This document shows positions 17,499-26,596 of a stretch of DNA of 64,000 nt, piece by piece. Below the pieces are notes generated by a model. It searched no databases. It worked only from the letters and a program-made list of their open reading frames with translations, and was not told the DNA's origin. The DNA is taken from assembly GCF_027364955.1 (NCBI RefSeq), contig NZ_DAHXOI010000009.1, forward strand, positions 1-64,000, given 5' to 3'. Every line of letters begins with the position of its first letter. Within the stretch, counting starts at the first letter, position 1. This DNA comes from Ferrimicrobium sp. (lineage in GTDB: Bacteria > Actinomycetota > Acidimicrobiia > Acidimicrobiales > Acidimicrobiaceae). Both the position numbers and the translations under genes were made by a program.

Positions 17499-18163
17499 CT
17501 CAGGGTCTTTCGATCCAGCGTTGTGACTCGCAAGCACGGGTGTTGTGCGCCCTGGTAGGAGACGGTCATGATGGACGAAGACCTGGAAGGTGGATCCGAC
17601 CTCCATGGAGACAACCCAGCAGGTTGGTCGAGGGTGATCCACCATCGGTGACAAAACTCGACCAGGTGGTGGATCACTCTAGTGGGATGTCTGTTAGGGG
17701 CGTTGGGTGATCCATTGCGTACCTTGACCTCGCGTCCTTTTGCCGTCATTCTCTGACTGGCGGACCAACGCTGTACCGATCGGCGAGACCTCGGATGTGG
17801 ATGGCGCGGTGGATCCGATGGAGATGGGCTGTGTCAAATGTTTGGACCGTTTCAGTCTTCTCTGAGGCTTGGATGGTCGTCCCTCTCGGGCTAGCGCCTT
17901 GGATTGTCATGCAGTCCCGCCTGTCGACTAATGGGATGGATCACAGGTGTTCATCAACCATCTCTCGGTGAACGCTCACTGGTTTGCTCGATCACGGTCA
18001 CGAAGACGCTCACGTTGTCGGCTGCCCCGCACTGGCTGTTCGGCCTCATCGCGGAGCGTGTCGTCGGAAACCTGATCAGATGAGGTGGTTGGGTAGCGGT
18101 GCTGATCCGTGAAGCCGCCGTCTGGGTGCTTGGCCAGTTGCTTTGAGCTCTGCTGGGTGCGAA
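17499..18163. other. intergenic region with dense inverted repeats
   Basis: No convincing gene is present on either strand. At 17612-17677 several inverted repeats are packed together (described separately). GGGTGATCCA recurs at about 17703. The rest, to the end of the membrane protein gene at 18164, shows no recognised element. Confidence 0.45.
17612..17677. other. compact element of crossing inverted repeats
   Basis: CAACC/GGTTG (5 bp, about 17612-17625) is followed by TGGTCGAG (17625-17632), GTGATCCACCA (17634-17644), CTCGACCA (17657-17664) and TGGTGGATCAC (17667-17677). The first and third of these are perfect complements (8 bp), and so are the second and fourth (11 bp). The pairs therefore cross. 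A simultaneous pseudoknot is sterically tight because the linkers are 1 and 2 nt. Mutually exclusive hairpins are more plausible. Transcription is not shown. Confidence 0.7.
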
Positions 18164-18655
18164 CTATCGGCGATCGCGTAGCGGTGTGGGGAGAACGGCG
18201 AGGACCAGGATGCCAAGGAGTGCGATGCCCATGAGGATGACCGTGGCGCTAGCGAGCCACGTGTTCGAGAAGGCGAGTGTGAAGGTCAGCGCGTTGCGAA
18301 GTCGCTGCGCGAAGTCGATGGGTGGACCCGTGAACCGTAGTAGGTCGAGATGGACGAGAAGGTAGGTAGCGACGATGAGCGACACACTGGTCACTCCGAC
18401 GACGAGCCGGCCAAGTCGCGATCGTAACCACCAGAGTACAAAGATCACGAGCGGGACCAGGAGAATGAGCTTCGTCATGGCAACGACGGCGATGATGCTA
18501 GGGACGAGAGCGAGTCTTCCGCTCAGTGGTGCATAGGCGACCCAACCAGTGAGGCCCCGCGCGAAGGCGATGTCGACCAGGATCGGGAGCAGCCAAATGA
18601 CAAGGACAATCCAAATGGTGGTGATGCCAATCCTGTGGCTGGTGTGGGTGTTCAT
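18164..18655 (-). CDS. hypothetical four-helix membrane protein
   Basis: This is a 163-residue protein with four clear hydrophobic segments (about 12-33, 48-76, 83-102, 130-156). A short N-terminal tail MNTHTSHR and a basic C-terminus RDRR fit a small integral membrane protein. No family was recognised. The ATG at 18655 lacks a strong Shine-Dalgarno sequence. It lies downstream of, and on the same strand as, the sigma factor/propeller pair, 200 bp away, and could be in the same transcription unit. Confidence 0.72.
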   Translation of the reverse strand: MNTHTSHRIGITTIWIVLVIWLLPILVDIAFARGLTGWVAYAPLSGRLALVPSIIAVVAMTKLILLVPLVIFVLWWLRSRLGRLVVGVTSVSLIVATYLLVHLDLLRFTGPPIDFAQRLRNALTFTLAFSNTWLASATVILMGIALLGILVLAVLPTPLRDRR

Positions 18656-18855
18656 CTCAAGATTCCCAGCGTGGAGATGGATGGGGTCGGCGTTTGCTCA
18701 TTTGGTGTCCTCTAGTTCGGCGGCCGTATGCCGTAGTGTCCCTACAGGTTATCGCATCCTTGCGTAGTTGCTAGCGGGTAACGCAGCGATACCTCGTTTT
18801 GGGTTGAACAGTCAGCTGGCGGTAGGCAGATGGTGCACGGAGCTAATTGATGGAA

Positions 18856-20052
18856 TTAGTTGCCAACAGGAACCTTGAGGAGTCCAGCGCTGTCACGGAT
18901 CCAGAGGGCGTGGGGGGTGAGCTCCATCGTGACAAAGAGAGTTCCACTCGGTGCCATGATGGTACGCACGATGGTGTCGTTGACTGGGTTGAGGAGCACG
19001 GCTTCGCGATCTCCGAGTGACCAGATGGCTGAGGTGGTAGGAGCCACACCGAGACCGATGGCACCAGAAGGGGCATGCAGAACATACGCGAGCGATCCGC
19101 TCGTCGCTCTCACCGCCGCCAAGTCGAGATGGGATCGATAGATGCTCCCCCAGAGGAGGTTTCCATGAAGCCCTTGGAGCTGGAATTCGTGCGCGACTGG
19201 GAAGGTATGGTTGGCGATCACGGTGGCGTTCGTTGTGGAGAAGCCAATGAGGTGAGCATGTGTTGCGGCGCCACACGGTATTGTCTCAGTCCAAAGGGTT
19301 GATCCCTGGGCGATGAGCGTGGGCCCCGCACAGGCTCCTGGCAAGTGGTAGGTTTGGATGACCGATCCATTGCTCGGGTCGATCCGTTGCAGCACAGCAA
19401 TGATCTGCTTCGAAGCGTTCAACGTGTTGCCGGCGAGCCAGAGATTGTCCCCAACGATGGCGAGGGACTGTGGTGTCCCGAGATGGTCGGGAAGCGTCGC
19501 TGTCACTTTGTTGGTGGCTAAGTCAACTCGATACAGCCCGAGGGTCGAGGCAATATAGGCAGTAGTTCCAATGATGATCGGCTGAGCGATCTGGTTTGTT
19601 GAGCCAATGGCGCTTCGTGGGGCGATGGTGATATGGCCGGTAATGCGAGGAGGTGATCCAGAGACCTTGACGAGCTCGATCACCGAAGGGGTGGAGACCA
19701 GCGTCCAGGTCGCCCCGTCTCCTGTCACAGGAGTCCCGTCAACATTCGGGAGGGTTACCGACGATCCCTGGAGTGATCGGAATGAGATGAGTTGAGGGAC
19801 GTTTGCGGTCGTTGAAGACTTTGCCGGCGACTTTGCCGGTGCGGGCTTTGTCCGCTCGATCGGCACCGGGGTGGTCCTTGGGTGGGAACGGCTTGCATGG
19901 TGCGCGATGACCGTGGCGGTGGTCGCTGCGACGAGAGCGACGACGACGATGACGGAGACTCGCGAGAGGAGGCGTTGGCGCTTGAGCCTGCGCCCACGTC
20001 GAACAGTGATGGCATAAAGGTTTTTACGGTCGCCGGTTGCCCTATCTGTCAT
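18856..20052 (-). CDS. membrane-anchored propeller-like protein coupled to ECF sigma factor
   Basis: This is a 398-residue protein with a basic N-terminal stretch of about 30 residues, one membrane segment (about 32-54, VIVVVALVAATTATVIAH) and a Pro/Lys/Thr linker. The large extracytoplasmic region has repeated strands typical of a YVTN/PQQ-like beta-propeller (for example GLYRVDLATNKVTATLPDHL and VLQRIDPSNGSVIQTYHLP). The ATG overlaps the sigma factor stop as ATGA and has GGAGG 6 nt upstream. By position it would be the anti-sigma or sensor partner, but no zinc-finger anti-sigma domain is visible. That role is inference. Confidence 0.8.
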   Translation of the reverse strand: MTDRATGDRKNLYAITVRRGRRLKRQRLLSRVSVIVVVALVAATTATVIAHHASRSHPRTTPVPIERTKPAPAKSPAKSSTTANVPQLISFRSLQGSSVTLPNVDGTPVTGDGATWTLVSTPSVIELVKVSGSPPRITGHITIAPRSAIGSTNQIAQPIIIGTTAYIASTLGLYRVDLATNKVTATLPDHLGTPQSLAIVGDNLWLAGNTLNASKQIIAVLQRIDPSNGSVIQTYHLPGACAGPTLIAQGSTLWTETIPCGAATHAHLIGFSTTNATVIANHTFPVAHEFQLQGLHGNLLWGSIYRSHLDLAAVRATSGSLAYVLHAPSGAIGLGVAPTTSAIWSLGDREAVLLNPVNDTIVRTIMAPSGTLFVTMELTPHALWIRDSAGLLKVPVGN

Positions 20053-20630
20053 GATTGTCCTCCTTGGTTCTGGACGCCGAACTCCGTGCGTAAGACCTTC
20101 ATTCCGCGAGCCAAGTGAGTCTTTACGGTTTCGGGCCCAATACCCATGACCTCGGCGACCTCGGCGACGGCAAAGCCGCCGAGATAATGCATGGCCACTG
20201 CTTCGCGTTGGCGTTCCGGTAGCCTCCGCAGGGCCACGACAAGCTCTGCACGATTCGTCGCCAAGTCGCCGGTAGTGTCGAGTGTCGTCGCCGCCGATCC
20301 AAGTGGGATCTCGGCAAAAGCCTCGTCGATTCCAGGTCTGGTTTTGGATCTTTTCTGTCTCCGAAGATGGTCGATGCCCAGGTTGAGGGTTGTCCGGAAT
20401 ACCCACGCCCTGCGATGATCGGTTCCGTCAAGCCGCCTCCAGGCAGCATACGCACGCGCCAAGGACTCAACGGCGATGTCCCCGGCCTCCTGGGTATTCT
20501 GGACAATCGAGAACGCGTATCCGATGATGCGATCGAGGTTCTCCTCAAAGAAGGTCTGAAAATCCTGTTCGCTCGCTCGGTTCACAGTATCGACGTTCTC
20601 ATCATGCACACGGACGATCGCGCCGAACAT
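20049..20630 (-). CDS. RNA polymerase ECF sigma factor
   Basis: This is a 193-residue group IV sigma factor. Region 2 spans about residues 22-90 (FFEENLDRIIGYAFSIVQNT and YAAWRRLDGTDHRRAWVFRT). Region 4 spans about 128-180 (LPERQREAVAMHYLGGFAVA followed by VAEVMGIGPETVKTHLARGM, a helix-turn-helix). It directs transcription of an unknown regulon. Its stop overlaps the next gene (ATGA), so sigma factor and membrane partner are made together. The exact start is uncertain: the ATG at 20630 has only a short AAGG upstream, and an in-frame GTG follows at residue 8. Confidence 0.93.
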   Translation of the reverse strand: MFGAIVRVHDENVDTVNRASEQDFQTFFEENLDRIIGYAFSIVQNTQEAGDIAVESLARAYAAWRRLDGTDHRRAWVFRTTLNLGIDHLRRQKRSKTRPGIDEAFAEIPLGSAATTLDTTGDLATNRAELVVALRRLPERQREAVAMHYLGGFAVAEVAEVMGIGPETVKTHLARGMKVLRTEFGVQNQGGQS

Positions 20631-20738
20631 CCTTGCCCGCTCACGGGTGCTTTCGCAGCTGTGCAGTCTCGTGGGTAACTCGAACTCATACCTACTATCA
20701 CGCCTCGATCACCTTCATTGGGGGACAGCGTAGGGGTT

Positions 20739-22655
20739 TTATGAGCGAGCAAGCCTCCAGCGAGAGGGCATGTAGTTGGCGTACGGGTTGAGTGGGTTCC
20801 ATCCAGTGAGGCGCTTGTTCACGACGGCTACCTCGTAGTCACCGACGCTCCACCAGAGACCTGCGACCTGTTGGCTTTGATAGTTCTCGACTGCGTACAG
20901 CCGGGAGAGTCCCGGAAGGTCGTACGCCTCATTGAGGAGGCGTTGTTCGGTCGGGTTGTAGTACCCCCCGCCCCAATAGTTCCCCTTTGCGAACTCGACT
21001 CCTGCCGTCGGTACAAGCACGTACTGTCCGAAGTCCTCCTGGGCGCCGTAGAGGGCGATGCCCCAGTTGCATGGGCCGGGAGGGCAGACACCTGCAGTGG
21101 AATACATAGTATCCTCAGGCTGTGGGTCGAGTGCAATGGTGATGCCCGCGGCGCTGGCAGCGCTTTCAAAGGCTTGGGCTTGGGCTGTCAGGCTCGCGCT
21201 CGGCGTCGCATACATCATCGAGATCACAAGCGGCGTCCCTTTCTTGATGCCAGCACCACATTGGTTGCTGCCAGTCCCCGGGTTGATGCAGGTCGATGGG
21301 CCAGAGGCCGAGAGTTGCCATCCATGTGTCGTTAGTAATAGTCGCGCGGCTGCGACTGAGTAGGGATAGGGATCGTGGTGCAGCTGGGGGCTGACGTAGT
21401 TCGAGCCCGGATAGATCGGTGCTGATCCGTAGTCGAGCATGCCGTTCCCATGGAGAGTTGCCTTCAAATAGAGTGGTTCGTCGACCAGGTGTTGGAGCGC
21501 CTGTCGGAGATAGAGCTGGGCGACAAGGTGGCGATAGGGGCCGGTGTAACCCAGTTCCGCAATGTTATCGTAAAAGACTCGCCATGGCTGCACTACGTAG
21601 CCATGGGACTGGAAGTAGTGAGTCAACCCGAGATCAGATGTCGGTAGATAGCCGAAGTCGATGACACCTCCGCGGAGCGCGTCGAGTTCGGCTGTTGATG
21701 AGGTAAATGAGTAGATCTGATAGCCAGCGAGCCTGGGTTTACCCGCCCCGGTGTAGTGCGGATTGGCGCGAAATGCCGCATGGTAGTTCGTGGGGTTGTA
21801 GCTGGTTATCTCCCAGGGGCCGTCGATCGTCTTCCAGAGTGGATTGGTGGCATAGGTGCTGAGCTGAGCCGATTCCTTGTAGAGAAAGTCGATCACTTTT
21901 GTCGCACCCGCCGGGGTTGAGGCGATGTTGGTGACGTGACAGGTGGGACAAGTCTTGTCCCAGGTCTGGACCGGGAGTGGGTAGATCCAGGTCAGCTGGT
22001 TGCCGGTAAACCAAACTGGGTTGTGGGCGTGGTTGAGGTGGAGTGTAAATTGGTAGGGACCCTGATAGGAGATGCTCTTGATGTCAGATGGCATGCGACC
22101 AGATAGGTACGGGGCATAATCGCCGTTCTTGGCTCCTGCAGCCTCGAGCTCGAAGAAGAACCTGATGTCCTTTGTGGTGACTGGTTGTCCATCAGACCAC
22201 GTGTAGTTGTGGCGAAGATCGATAGTCACCATCGTGTCCCCGTGGGAGTAAATGGGAGCGGTGCCGATCGAGAGTGGATAGTTGATCCCGGTCGTGCCAG
22301 CTCCTCCGACATAGTACAACGGACGATAGAGTCCGTTGGAGACGTTGGAGTCGTAGTTCTCGTAGTTGGCTTCGTTCTCGAGTGGGAGGATCCAACTGAA
22401 CTGGTCTCCCGCACCCAGTGCATAGGAGGCAACGCCACCAGACGTACTGGTAGCCGATGCTTGGGGCTGTTGCGCATTGGTACAGCTCGCGAGCAACAGT
22501 GCCGTCAATGCGATACCGATGGGCGCAGCGATCACCTTTAGCTTGGTGCGTTGTGGGCCCCGATCGAGAGCTGCAAGCTTGCCCCAGTGCAAGGCTGCAC
22601 TTCGGCGAAACAGTCTCCGTGTAGGCGACACCGACAAAACGGGCTCTTTGGTCAT
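20739..22655 (-). CDS. ABC transporter solute-binding lipoprotein, family 5, under TPP riboswitch
   Basis: This is a 638-residue lipoprotein. After a long basic N-terminus comes a hydrophobic core and the lipobox LLASC (lipidated Cys58), then a family 5 (oligopeptide/nickel type) binding domain with LSIGTAPIYSHGDTMVTIDL and LRHNYTWSDGQPVTTKDIRF. The ATG at 22655 lies 3 nt from the end of the aptamer, and the Shine-Dalgarno GGAGGGA is the aptamer's own conserved 3' segment. Control by thiamin pyrophosphate therefore seems certain, and the ligand may be thiamin, a precursor or a peptide conjugate. No permease or ATPase gene is adjacent, so it must share a transporter encoded elsewhere. Confidence 0.9.
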   Translation of the reverse strand: MTKEPVLSVSPTRRLFRRSAALHWGKLAALDRGPQRTKLKVIAAPIGIALTALLLASCTNAQQPQASATSTSGGVASYALGAGDQFSWILPLENEANYENYDSNVSNGLYRPLYYVGGAGTTGINYPLSIGTAPIYSHGDTMVTIDLRHNYTWSDGQPVTTKDIRFFFELEAAGAKNGDYAPYLSGRMPSDIKSISYQGPYQFTLHLNHAHNPVWFTGNQLTWIYPLPVQTWDKTCPTCHVTNIASTPAGATKVIDFLYKESAQLSTYATNPLWKTIDGPWEITSYNPTNYHAAFRANPHYTGAGKPRLAGYQIYSFTSSTAELDALRGGVIDFGYLPTSDLGLTHYFQSHGYVVQPWRVFYDNIAELGYTGPYRHLVAQLYLRQALQHLVDEPLYLKATLHGNGMLDYGSAPIYPGSNYVSPQLHHDPYPYSVAAARLLLTTHGWQLSASGPSTCINPGTGSNQCGAGIKKGTPLVISMMYATPSASLTAQAQAFESAASAAGITIALDPQPEDTMYSTAGVCPPGPCNWGIALYGAQEDFGQYVLVPTAGVEFAKGNYWGGGYYNPTEQRLLNEAYDLPGLSRLYAVENYQSQQVAGLWWSVGDYEVAVVNKRLTGWNPLNPYANYMPSRWRLARS

Positions 22656-22658
22656 AGC

Positions 22659-22737
22659 TGACGTCCCTCCGCTAGTACTAACTAGATCAGGTTCAACAGG
22701 TCTTTCTCAGCCCGACTTCGTCGAGCACCCTGCGTCA
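22659..22737 (-). ncRNA. TPP riboswitch (THI element)
   Basis: Read on the minus strand, the segment contains the THI-box hallmarks in order: CAGGGTGC, GGGCTGAGA, ACCTG, TTGAACCTGATCTAG, TTAGTACTAGC and GGAGGGA. P1 is TGACG (22733-22737) with CGTCA (22659-22663). GGAGGGA doubles as the ribosome-binding site of the gene starting at 22655. Ligand binding would therefore occlude translation directly, with no separate expression platform. Confidence 0.96.
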
Positions 22738-22848
22738 CTGGTTTCACTCTACTCGATCATGGCTTTGCTGCTGCAGTGCTCGATCGCAGGTGGTCGTGAC
22801 GAGCACGCTGAGCGTCTCCGAGCGGCGCGGTGCGCAGTGAGCGGTGGG

Positions 22849-23859
22849 CTACCGGGAGATCGATTGCCCGTGGGCCCGGAGATAATGTTCGCGTACGACG
22901 CGTGGGATGCGACCCTTCGCGGCGATGTCGATGTGGTGCTCGCTTGCCCATTGGCGGATCTTTGCTGAGGTTGGATTGGGGGAAGCAGCGAGTGTCTCTT
23001 GCCTGTCAACGGGGGCATTGAGTGCTTGGTAGTAGGCTGACGCGAGGTATCGATAGGTCCACTCCTCTGCGAGCTTTCTGTTTTCACAGAAGACGACCGG
23101 CACCTCGGGCCAACGCAGAGCGTAATCGGCGACCGCATCGAAGATTAGTGCAGGTCGCATGTAGGTGGACTGGAGAATCGCAGAGTAGCGTGCTTCGACG
23201 ACGATCGCCGCATGCGGGAGAGCGGCGAGTTGACCGATAGCGTAGCGGAGTCGGTTGTCGGTGAGGCTTGAGATAAGGTCCTCGAGCGTCTTGCGCTCGA
23301 CCGCTGCGTAGAGGTCATCGCCCAGGTAAATGCCATAATCGCCACAGGGCAGTGCACCTCGTTCGGTGCTGACTGATCGATTGCGAAATTGATAGGGGTA
23401 GCGTTCCCTGGTGTCGATCGTGATAGGCACATCCACCACGCCATGCGCCCGAGCCCGTGGTACTGTGCCTTTGGGCCTGGCTTGGCGTTGAGTCCGCTGT
23501 GATTGCCAGAAGATCATATCGCGACCCCGTGCGTGGGTGAAGACCAGCTGAGATCGATTCTCTCTTGCTCGGTCTGCTACGATATCGATAGCTGCACCCC
23601 GGCGTGCGCAGGAGAGGAGGGAGATCTCCTCGACCACCTCAGGCTCCAGCGGCCAATCGCTGATCGGTATGGGGTGACAGTACAGCGCCTTCTCACGTGG
23701 CCATGTACCAGAGGTCTTGACGACCATGCCGCCATCGATTGGAATCATGATCAAATATCCGAGCGCGGAGGTGGGGTCTGGGTTGCGAGCAATCGTGAGG
23801 TAGGAACGATCAGTCATCATTGAGCCAGTCGCGTGATGCGCTATGGTGTTGTCCCACAT
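22849..23859 (-). CDS. ERCC4-type nuclease with Lsr2-like C-terminal domain
   Basis: This is a 336-residue protein. Residues about 145-260 form an ERCC4 (XPF) nuclease fold with the metal-site elements ITIDTRERYPYQF, LPCGDYGI and VERKTLEDLISSL (GDx..ERKxxxD). Residues about 297-332 (AKIRQWASEHHIDI, then KGRIPRVVREHYLRAH) match the AT-hook-like DNA-binding domain of Lsr2, the actinobacterial xenogeneic silencer. The N-terminal 140 residues are unassigned. The ATG at 23859 and MM at 23820 are both possible starts; neither has a good Shine-Dalgarno. Role inferred: nuclease acting on AT-rich or branched DNA. Confidence 0.86.
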   Translation of the reverse strand: MWDNTIAHHATGSMMTDRSYLTIARNPDPTSALGYLIMIPIDGGMVVKTSGTWPREKALYCHPIPISDWPLEPEVVEEISLLSCARRGAAIDIVADRARENRSQLVFTHARGRDMIFWQSQRTQRQARPKGTVPRARAHGVVDVPITIDTRERYPYQFRNRSVSTERGALPCGDYGIYLGDDLYAAVERKTLEDLISSLTDNRLRYAIGQLAALPHAAIVVEARYSAILQSTYMRPALIFDAVADYALRWPEVPVVFCENRKLAEEWTYRYLASAYYQALNAPVDRQETLAASPNPTSAKIRQWASEHHIDIAAKGRIPRVVREHYLRAHGQSISR

Positions 23860-23948
23860 GCTCGTGTCCGATGGAGACCCACAGGGGTCGAAGGCAGCTC
23901 TGCTTGAGGGATGCTACGAACGCTAACACTACAGACCATCGTGTATTG

Positions 23949-24185
23949 TCAGGATTTGAGCCGTTGGACGTATGCGCCAGCTGCTGAGCGCAGAAAGACG
24001 ATACCAATACCACAGGCAAAGATCGCAGGGATGTAGTGCCAGCTTCCGTGCACGTAGAGTCCAATGGCGACTCCACCGACGATCCAAACCGCGGCGATGA
24101 TACCAAGCACAATTGGGTTGGCTGGCGGCCCGGGCTGACGAAAACTCGGACGTTGCACTCTTCGACTCGGACGATCAGCTGCCAT
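23949..24185 (-). CDS. small two-helix membrane protein
   Basis: This is a 78-residue protein: a basic, Pro-rich N-terminus (about 1-23), two hydrophobic helices (about 25-43 and 48-66) and a basic tail VQRLKS. This fits an actinobacterial small membrane protein with the N-terminus in the cytoplasm. No family function is known to me. The ATG at 24185 is preceded by TAAAGT-GGATGG, consistent with leaderless transcription. It sits 90 bp upstream of the ERCC4-Lsr2 gene on the same strand. Confidence 0.72.
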   Translation of the reverse strand: MAADRPSRRVQRPSFRQPGPPANPIVLGIIAAVWIVGGVAIGLYVHGSWHYIPAIFACGIGIVFLRSAAGAYVQRLKS

Positions 24186-24191
24186 CCATCC

Positions 24192-24197
24192 ACTTTA
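24192..24197 (-). promoter_or_regulatory. putative -10 box of leaderless promoter (small membrane protein)
   Basis: On the minus strand TAAAGT is followed by six bases and the ATG at 24185. There is no Shine-Dalgarno sequence. Confidence 0.42.
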
Positions 24198-24264
24198 GCA
24201 TCTAGCTGCTCGTCTTGCATGACTCGTAGTCCTTCAAGTGTCTACTAAGCACGTCGTTTGGCAC

Positions 24265-26332
24265 CTAGCCCGCACAGTGGAGGCCTGCGAAGGGGACACT
24301 CGCAAGTGATACGGTGCCTGAGATCGAGTAGGTCAAAAAGTAGAGCCTGTGATGACCGGTGATGGCTGTGCCAACGTTTTTTGGGATGAGAGTGCCGGGT
24401 AGGTTGCACCAATGCTGAGCATGGGGCACAAGGAGGGAGCCGCCGATGCCATTCTCGAGGCTGAGCAGATCACCTGACTCTGGGAGGACTAGAGTAGTCT
24501 GGCCCCAGCTGGTCTGACCAAGCGAGGACGTCCCTGGCGGATTCACCCCTGGCGGGGTAGGGATGTTGCTCACCACGTCATGTGGCTCCGCCATCGGTAC
24601 TCTGGCGAAGTGGGTACTCTGATTGTGGATCCAGAAGGTACTCGGTCCCAGGATCGCGAAAAGAGGGTGGCGCAGGGCCTGAGAAGAGCTCGTTGATTGC
24701 GCAGGCATTTACCGTGCCTGGCCAGGCCGGTTGCCTGAAGCTCCTACCTTGGTCTCTTGTTACCAGGATCGGCTGGGAAGCACTGTTCATTGTGCAGTTC
24801 GAGGCACCTGGCATTGGAGTAAACCGAACGCAGGGTCCGAAGCCGGGACACAACAGAATCCCTTGGGTCCAGCTGACCCCATTTTCGGTGATCTCGGTGA
24901 TCTCCGGGTGATGGAGGAGGGTGAAGTAGGCATGGATGAGATAGCGCGACGACCGTAAGCCAGCGAAGGTTGCGTGAGCGTGCCCAGGGGGAGAGGGGAT
25001 GACGGTCCATGTGGCGCCGTCATTGGTGGTGATCACTGGGAGATAGGCAAAATTTGGAGCCTGATTCGGGATCTCTATGGCATAGGAGGCTGCGATTACA
25101 GTTTTGCCAGCTGGTGAGTGAAGTGCGGCAAGTTCACTACAGGTCGCGCCATGAGCGAGGAAGCTCGGTACTCCACGCGCTTCTAGGAGGGTCGTGATGC
25201 CTGCCGTATTGATGAGGGAGGTGTGTCCATGTGAGTACATTCTCATCCCTCTGGCCAGATCCCTTGGGCCAGCACTACAGGTGAGCGCAACCCCGTTAGT
25301 TCCACTCTCCTGGAAGATCGATGGATCAGCACTTAGCTGGATGTTGGTGGCACCTTTGAGGCTGATGGACTGGTAGGTGAGTGGGGTGACCACCCGAAAC
25401 GTTACGGGTCCAAGTAAAACGGAGGTGCCAGCACCAGACCCCGCCTGGGGAAGTTGATAAACTCCCTTTGCAATTATCTTGGTGGGGAGATTGTCGAGGA
25501 TATCGAACTGGTCGACAATGGGCTGGTCCTTGCCGATGATGTTGCTGAGAGCGATTGTACCTTTCACTGGGGTCATCTCACCCGGGAGTACCTTGTTTGC
25601 ACTGAGGGTGAGTTGGGGTGTGGCAACCGTCATGGAGCGTGTGAAGGTGAGCGTGGTCGAGCCTTCTCCGTGAGCTAGTCCACATCCTTTATGCACTCCA
25701 AGACACTGGATAGCAACACGATAGCTACCCGCCTTCGGCAGCAGGAGCCGGTCAGGATAGCGCTCAAGCCAGGGCCCACTTGGCGTGACGAAGGAGGTTT
25801 GAAACGTCGTCGAAGAGATCCAATGGACGGAGGTGCCGTTGTAGTGAAGTCCGTCAACGCAGCCATCAAAACAGACGTTGGTGTGGGCTGGCTGAGGGGA
25901 TAGCGGGGTAGCGAGGTGACCGGTAATGGTCACCTTGGCCCCCGGCACAACCGAGGATGGTGACACGGCGAGGCTGACTGCCGGGCCACTATGGCCAGGA
26001 GGTACGGAGATTCCCTCTTTGGCTGCTGCTGCTCCTCGGGGCGAGAGGATGGTCTCTATGCCGAGGTAATAGGTTCCTGCGGCGAGGTTGGGGATGCGGT
26101 AGCACGACTTTGCGAGTTGGCCACTCATCGTTGCGCTAAGGGTACCAGTCGTGCAGCCAGCCTGGGTGGCGCTGGTGGGGATGACAGCGGGATTGGTTGT
26201 GGATCGCGACGGGGTAGACCCTTGTCTGTTCGACTTGGTCGCCGCGTGTTGTGAAGTTGTGGAGCCGCAGGCTGCAAGGAATAACGCGAGAATCGCCAGT
26301 ATGATCCACCAGGGTTGTCGATGAATTGGCAA
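24265..26332 (-). pseudogene. frameshifted Asp-box (BNR) lipoprotein, paralogue A
   Basis: This is the paralogue of the intact gene at 26597-28633. The frame from the TTG at 26332 (GGAGG 8 nt upstream) encodes a signal peptide with lipobox FLAAC, Ig-like N-terminal repeats (LAVSPSSVVPGAKVTITG) and Asp boxes (TNDGATW, TRDQGRSF). It ends at a TGA at 24578-24580, just after STDGGAT. The homologous C-terminal 105 residues (VVSNIPTPPGVNPPG to the end LHCAG) continue in another frame to 24265. Relative to the paralogue two bases are missing near 24580-24590. It could be a real null allele, a reversible slip or a sequencing error. Confidence 0.85.
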
Positions 26333-26596
26333 GGTTGCGCCTCCTCGGTGTACGTTCTGGATATTCCAACAGGACAGCTTATGGTACTTGGTCAACGATA
26401 ACGTATTTGATCATCGGGTGGTCGTTATTAACGATCATCCTCTGCGAGCGTTTACTCCATCTGTCCTATTCAATAGGGTGCCTGCCTCACTGGGTATTGA
26501 GGTCTTAGCATCTGCCTGCCGGCCTCGCACGGTTGGTGGTGAACGATAGCCGATCGCGACATGGGTCGGTTCCTCGCGGCTTACTTGCGCCAGTTG

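Noticed and set aside
17495-17749. 84-codon minus-strand open frame over the inverted repeats
   Set aside because: No ribosome-binding site or protein character; the DNA repeats explain the sequence better.
24570-24600. programmed ribosomal frameshift in paralogue A
   Set aside because: No slippery heptamer or downstream pseudoknot is visible, and paralogue B has no such site; a two-base deletion is simpler.
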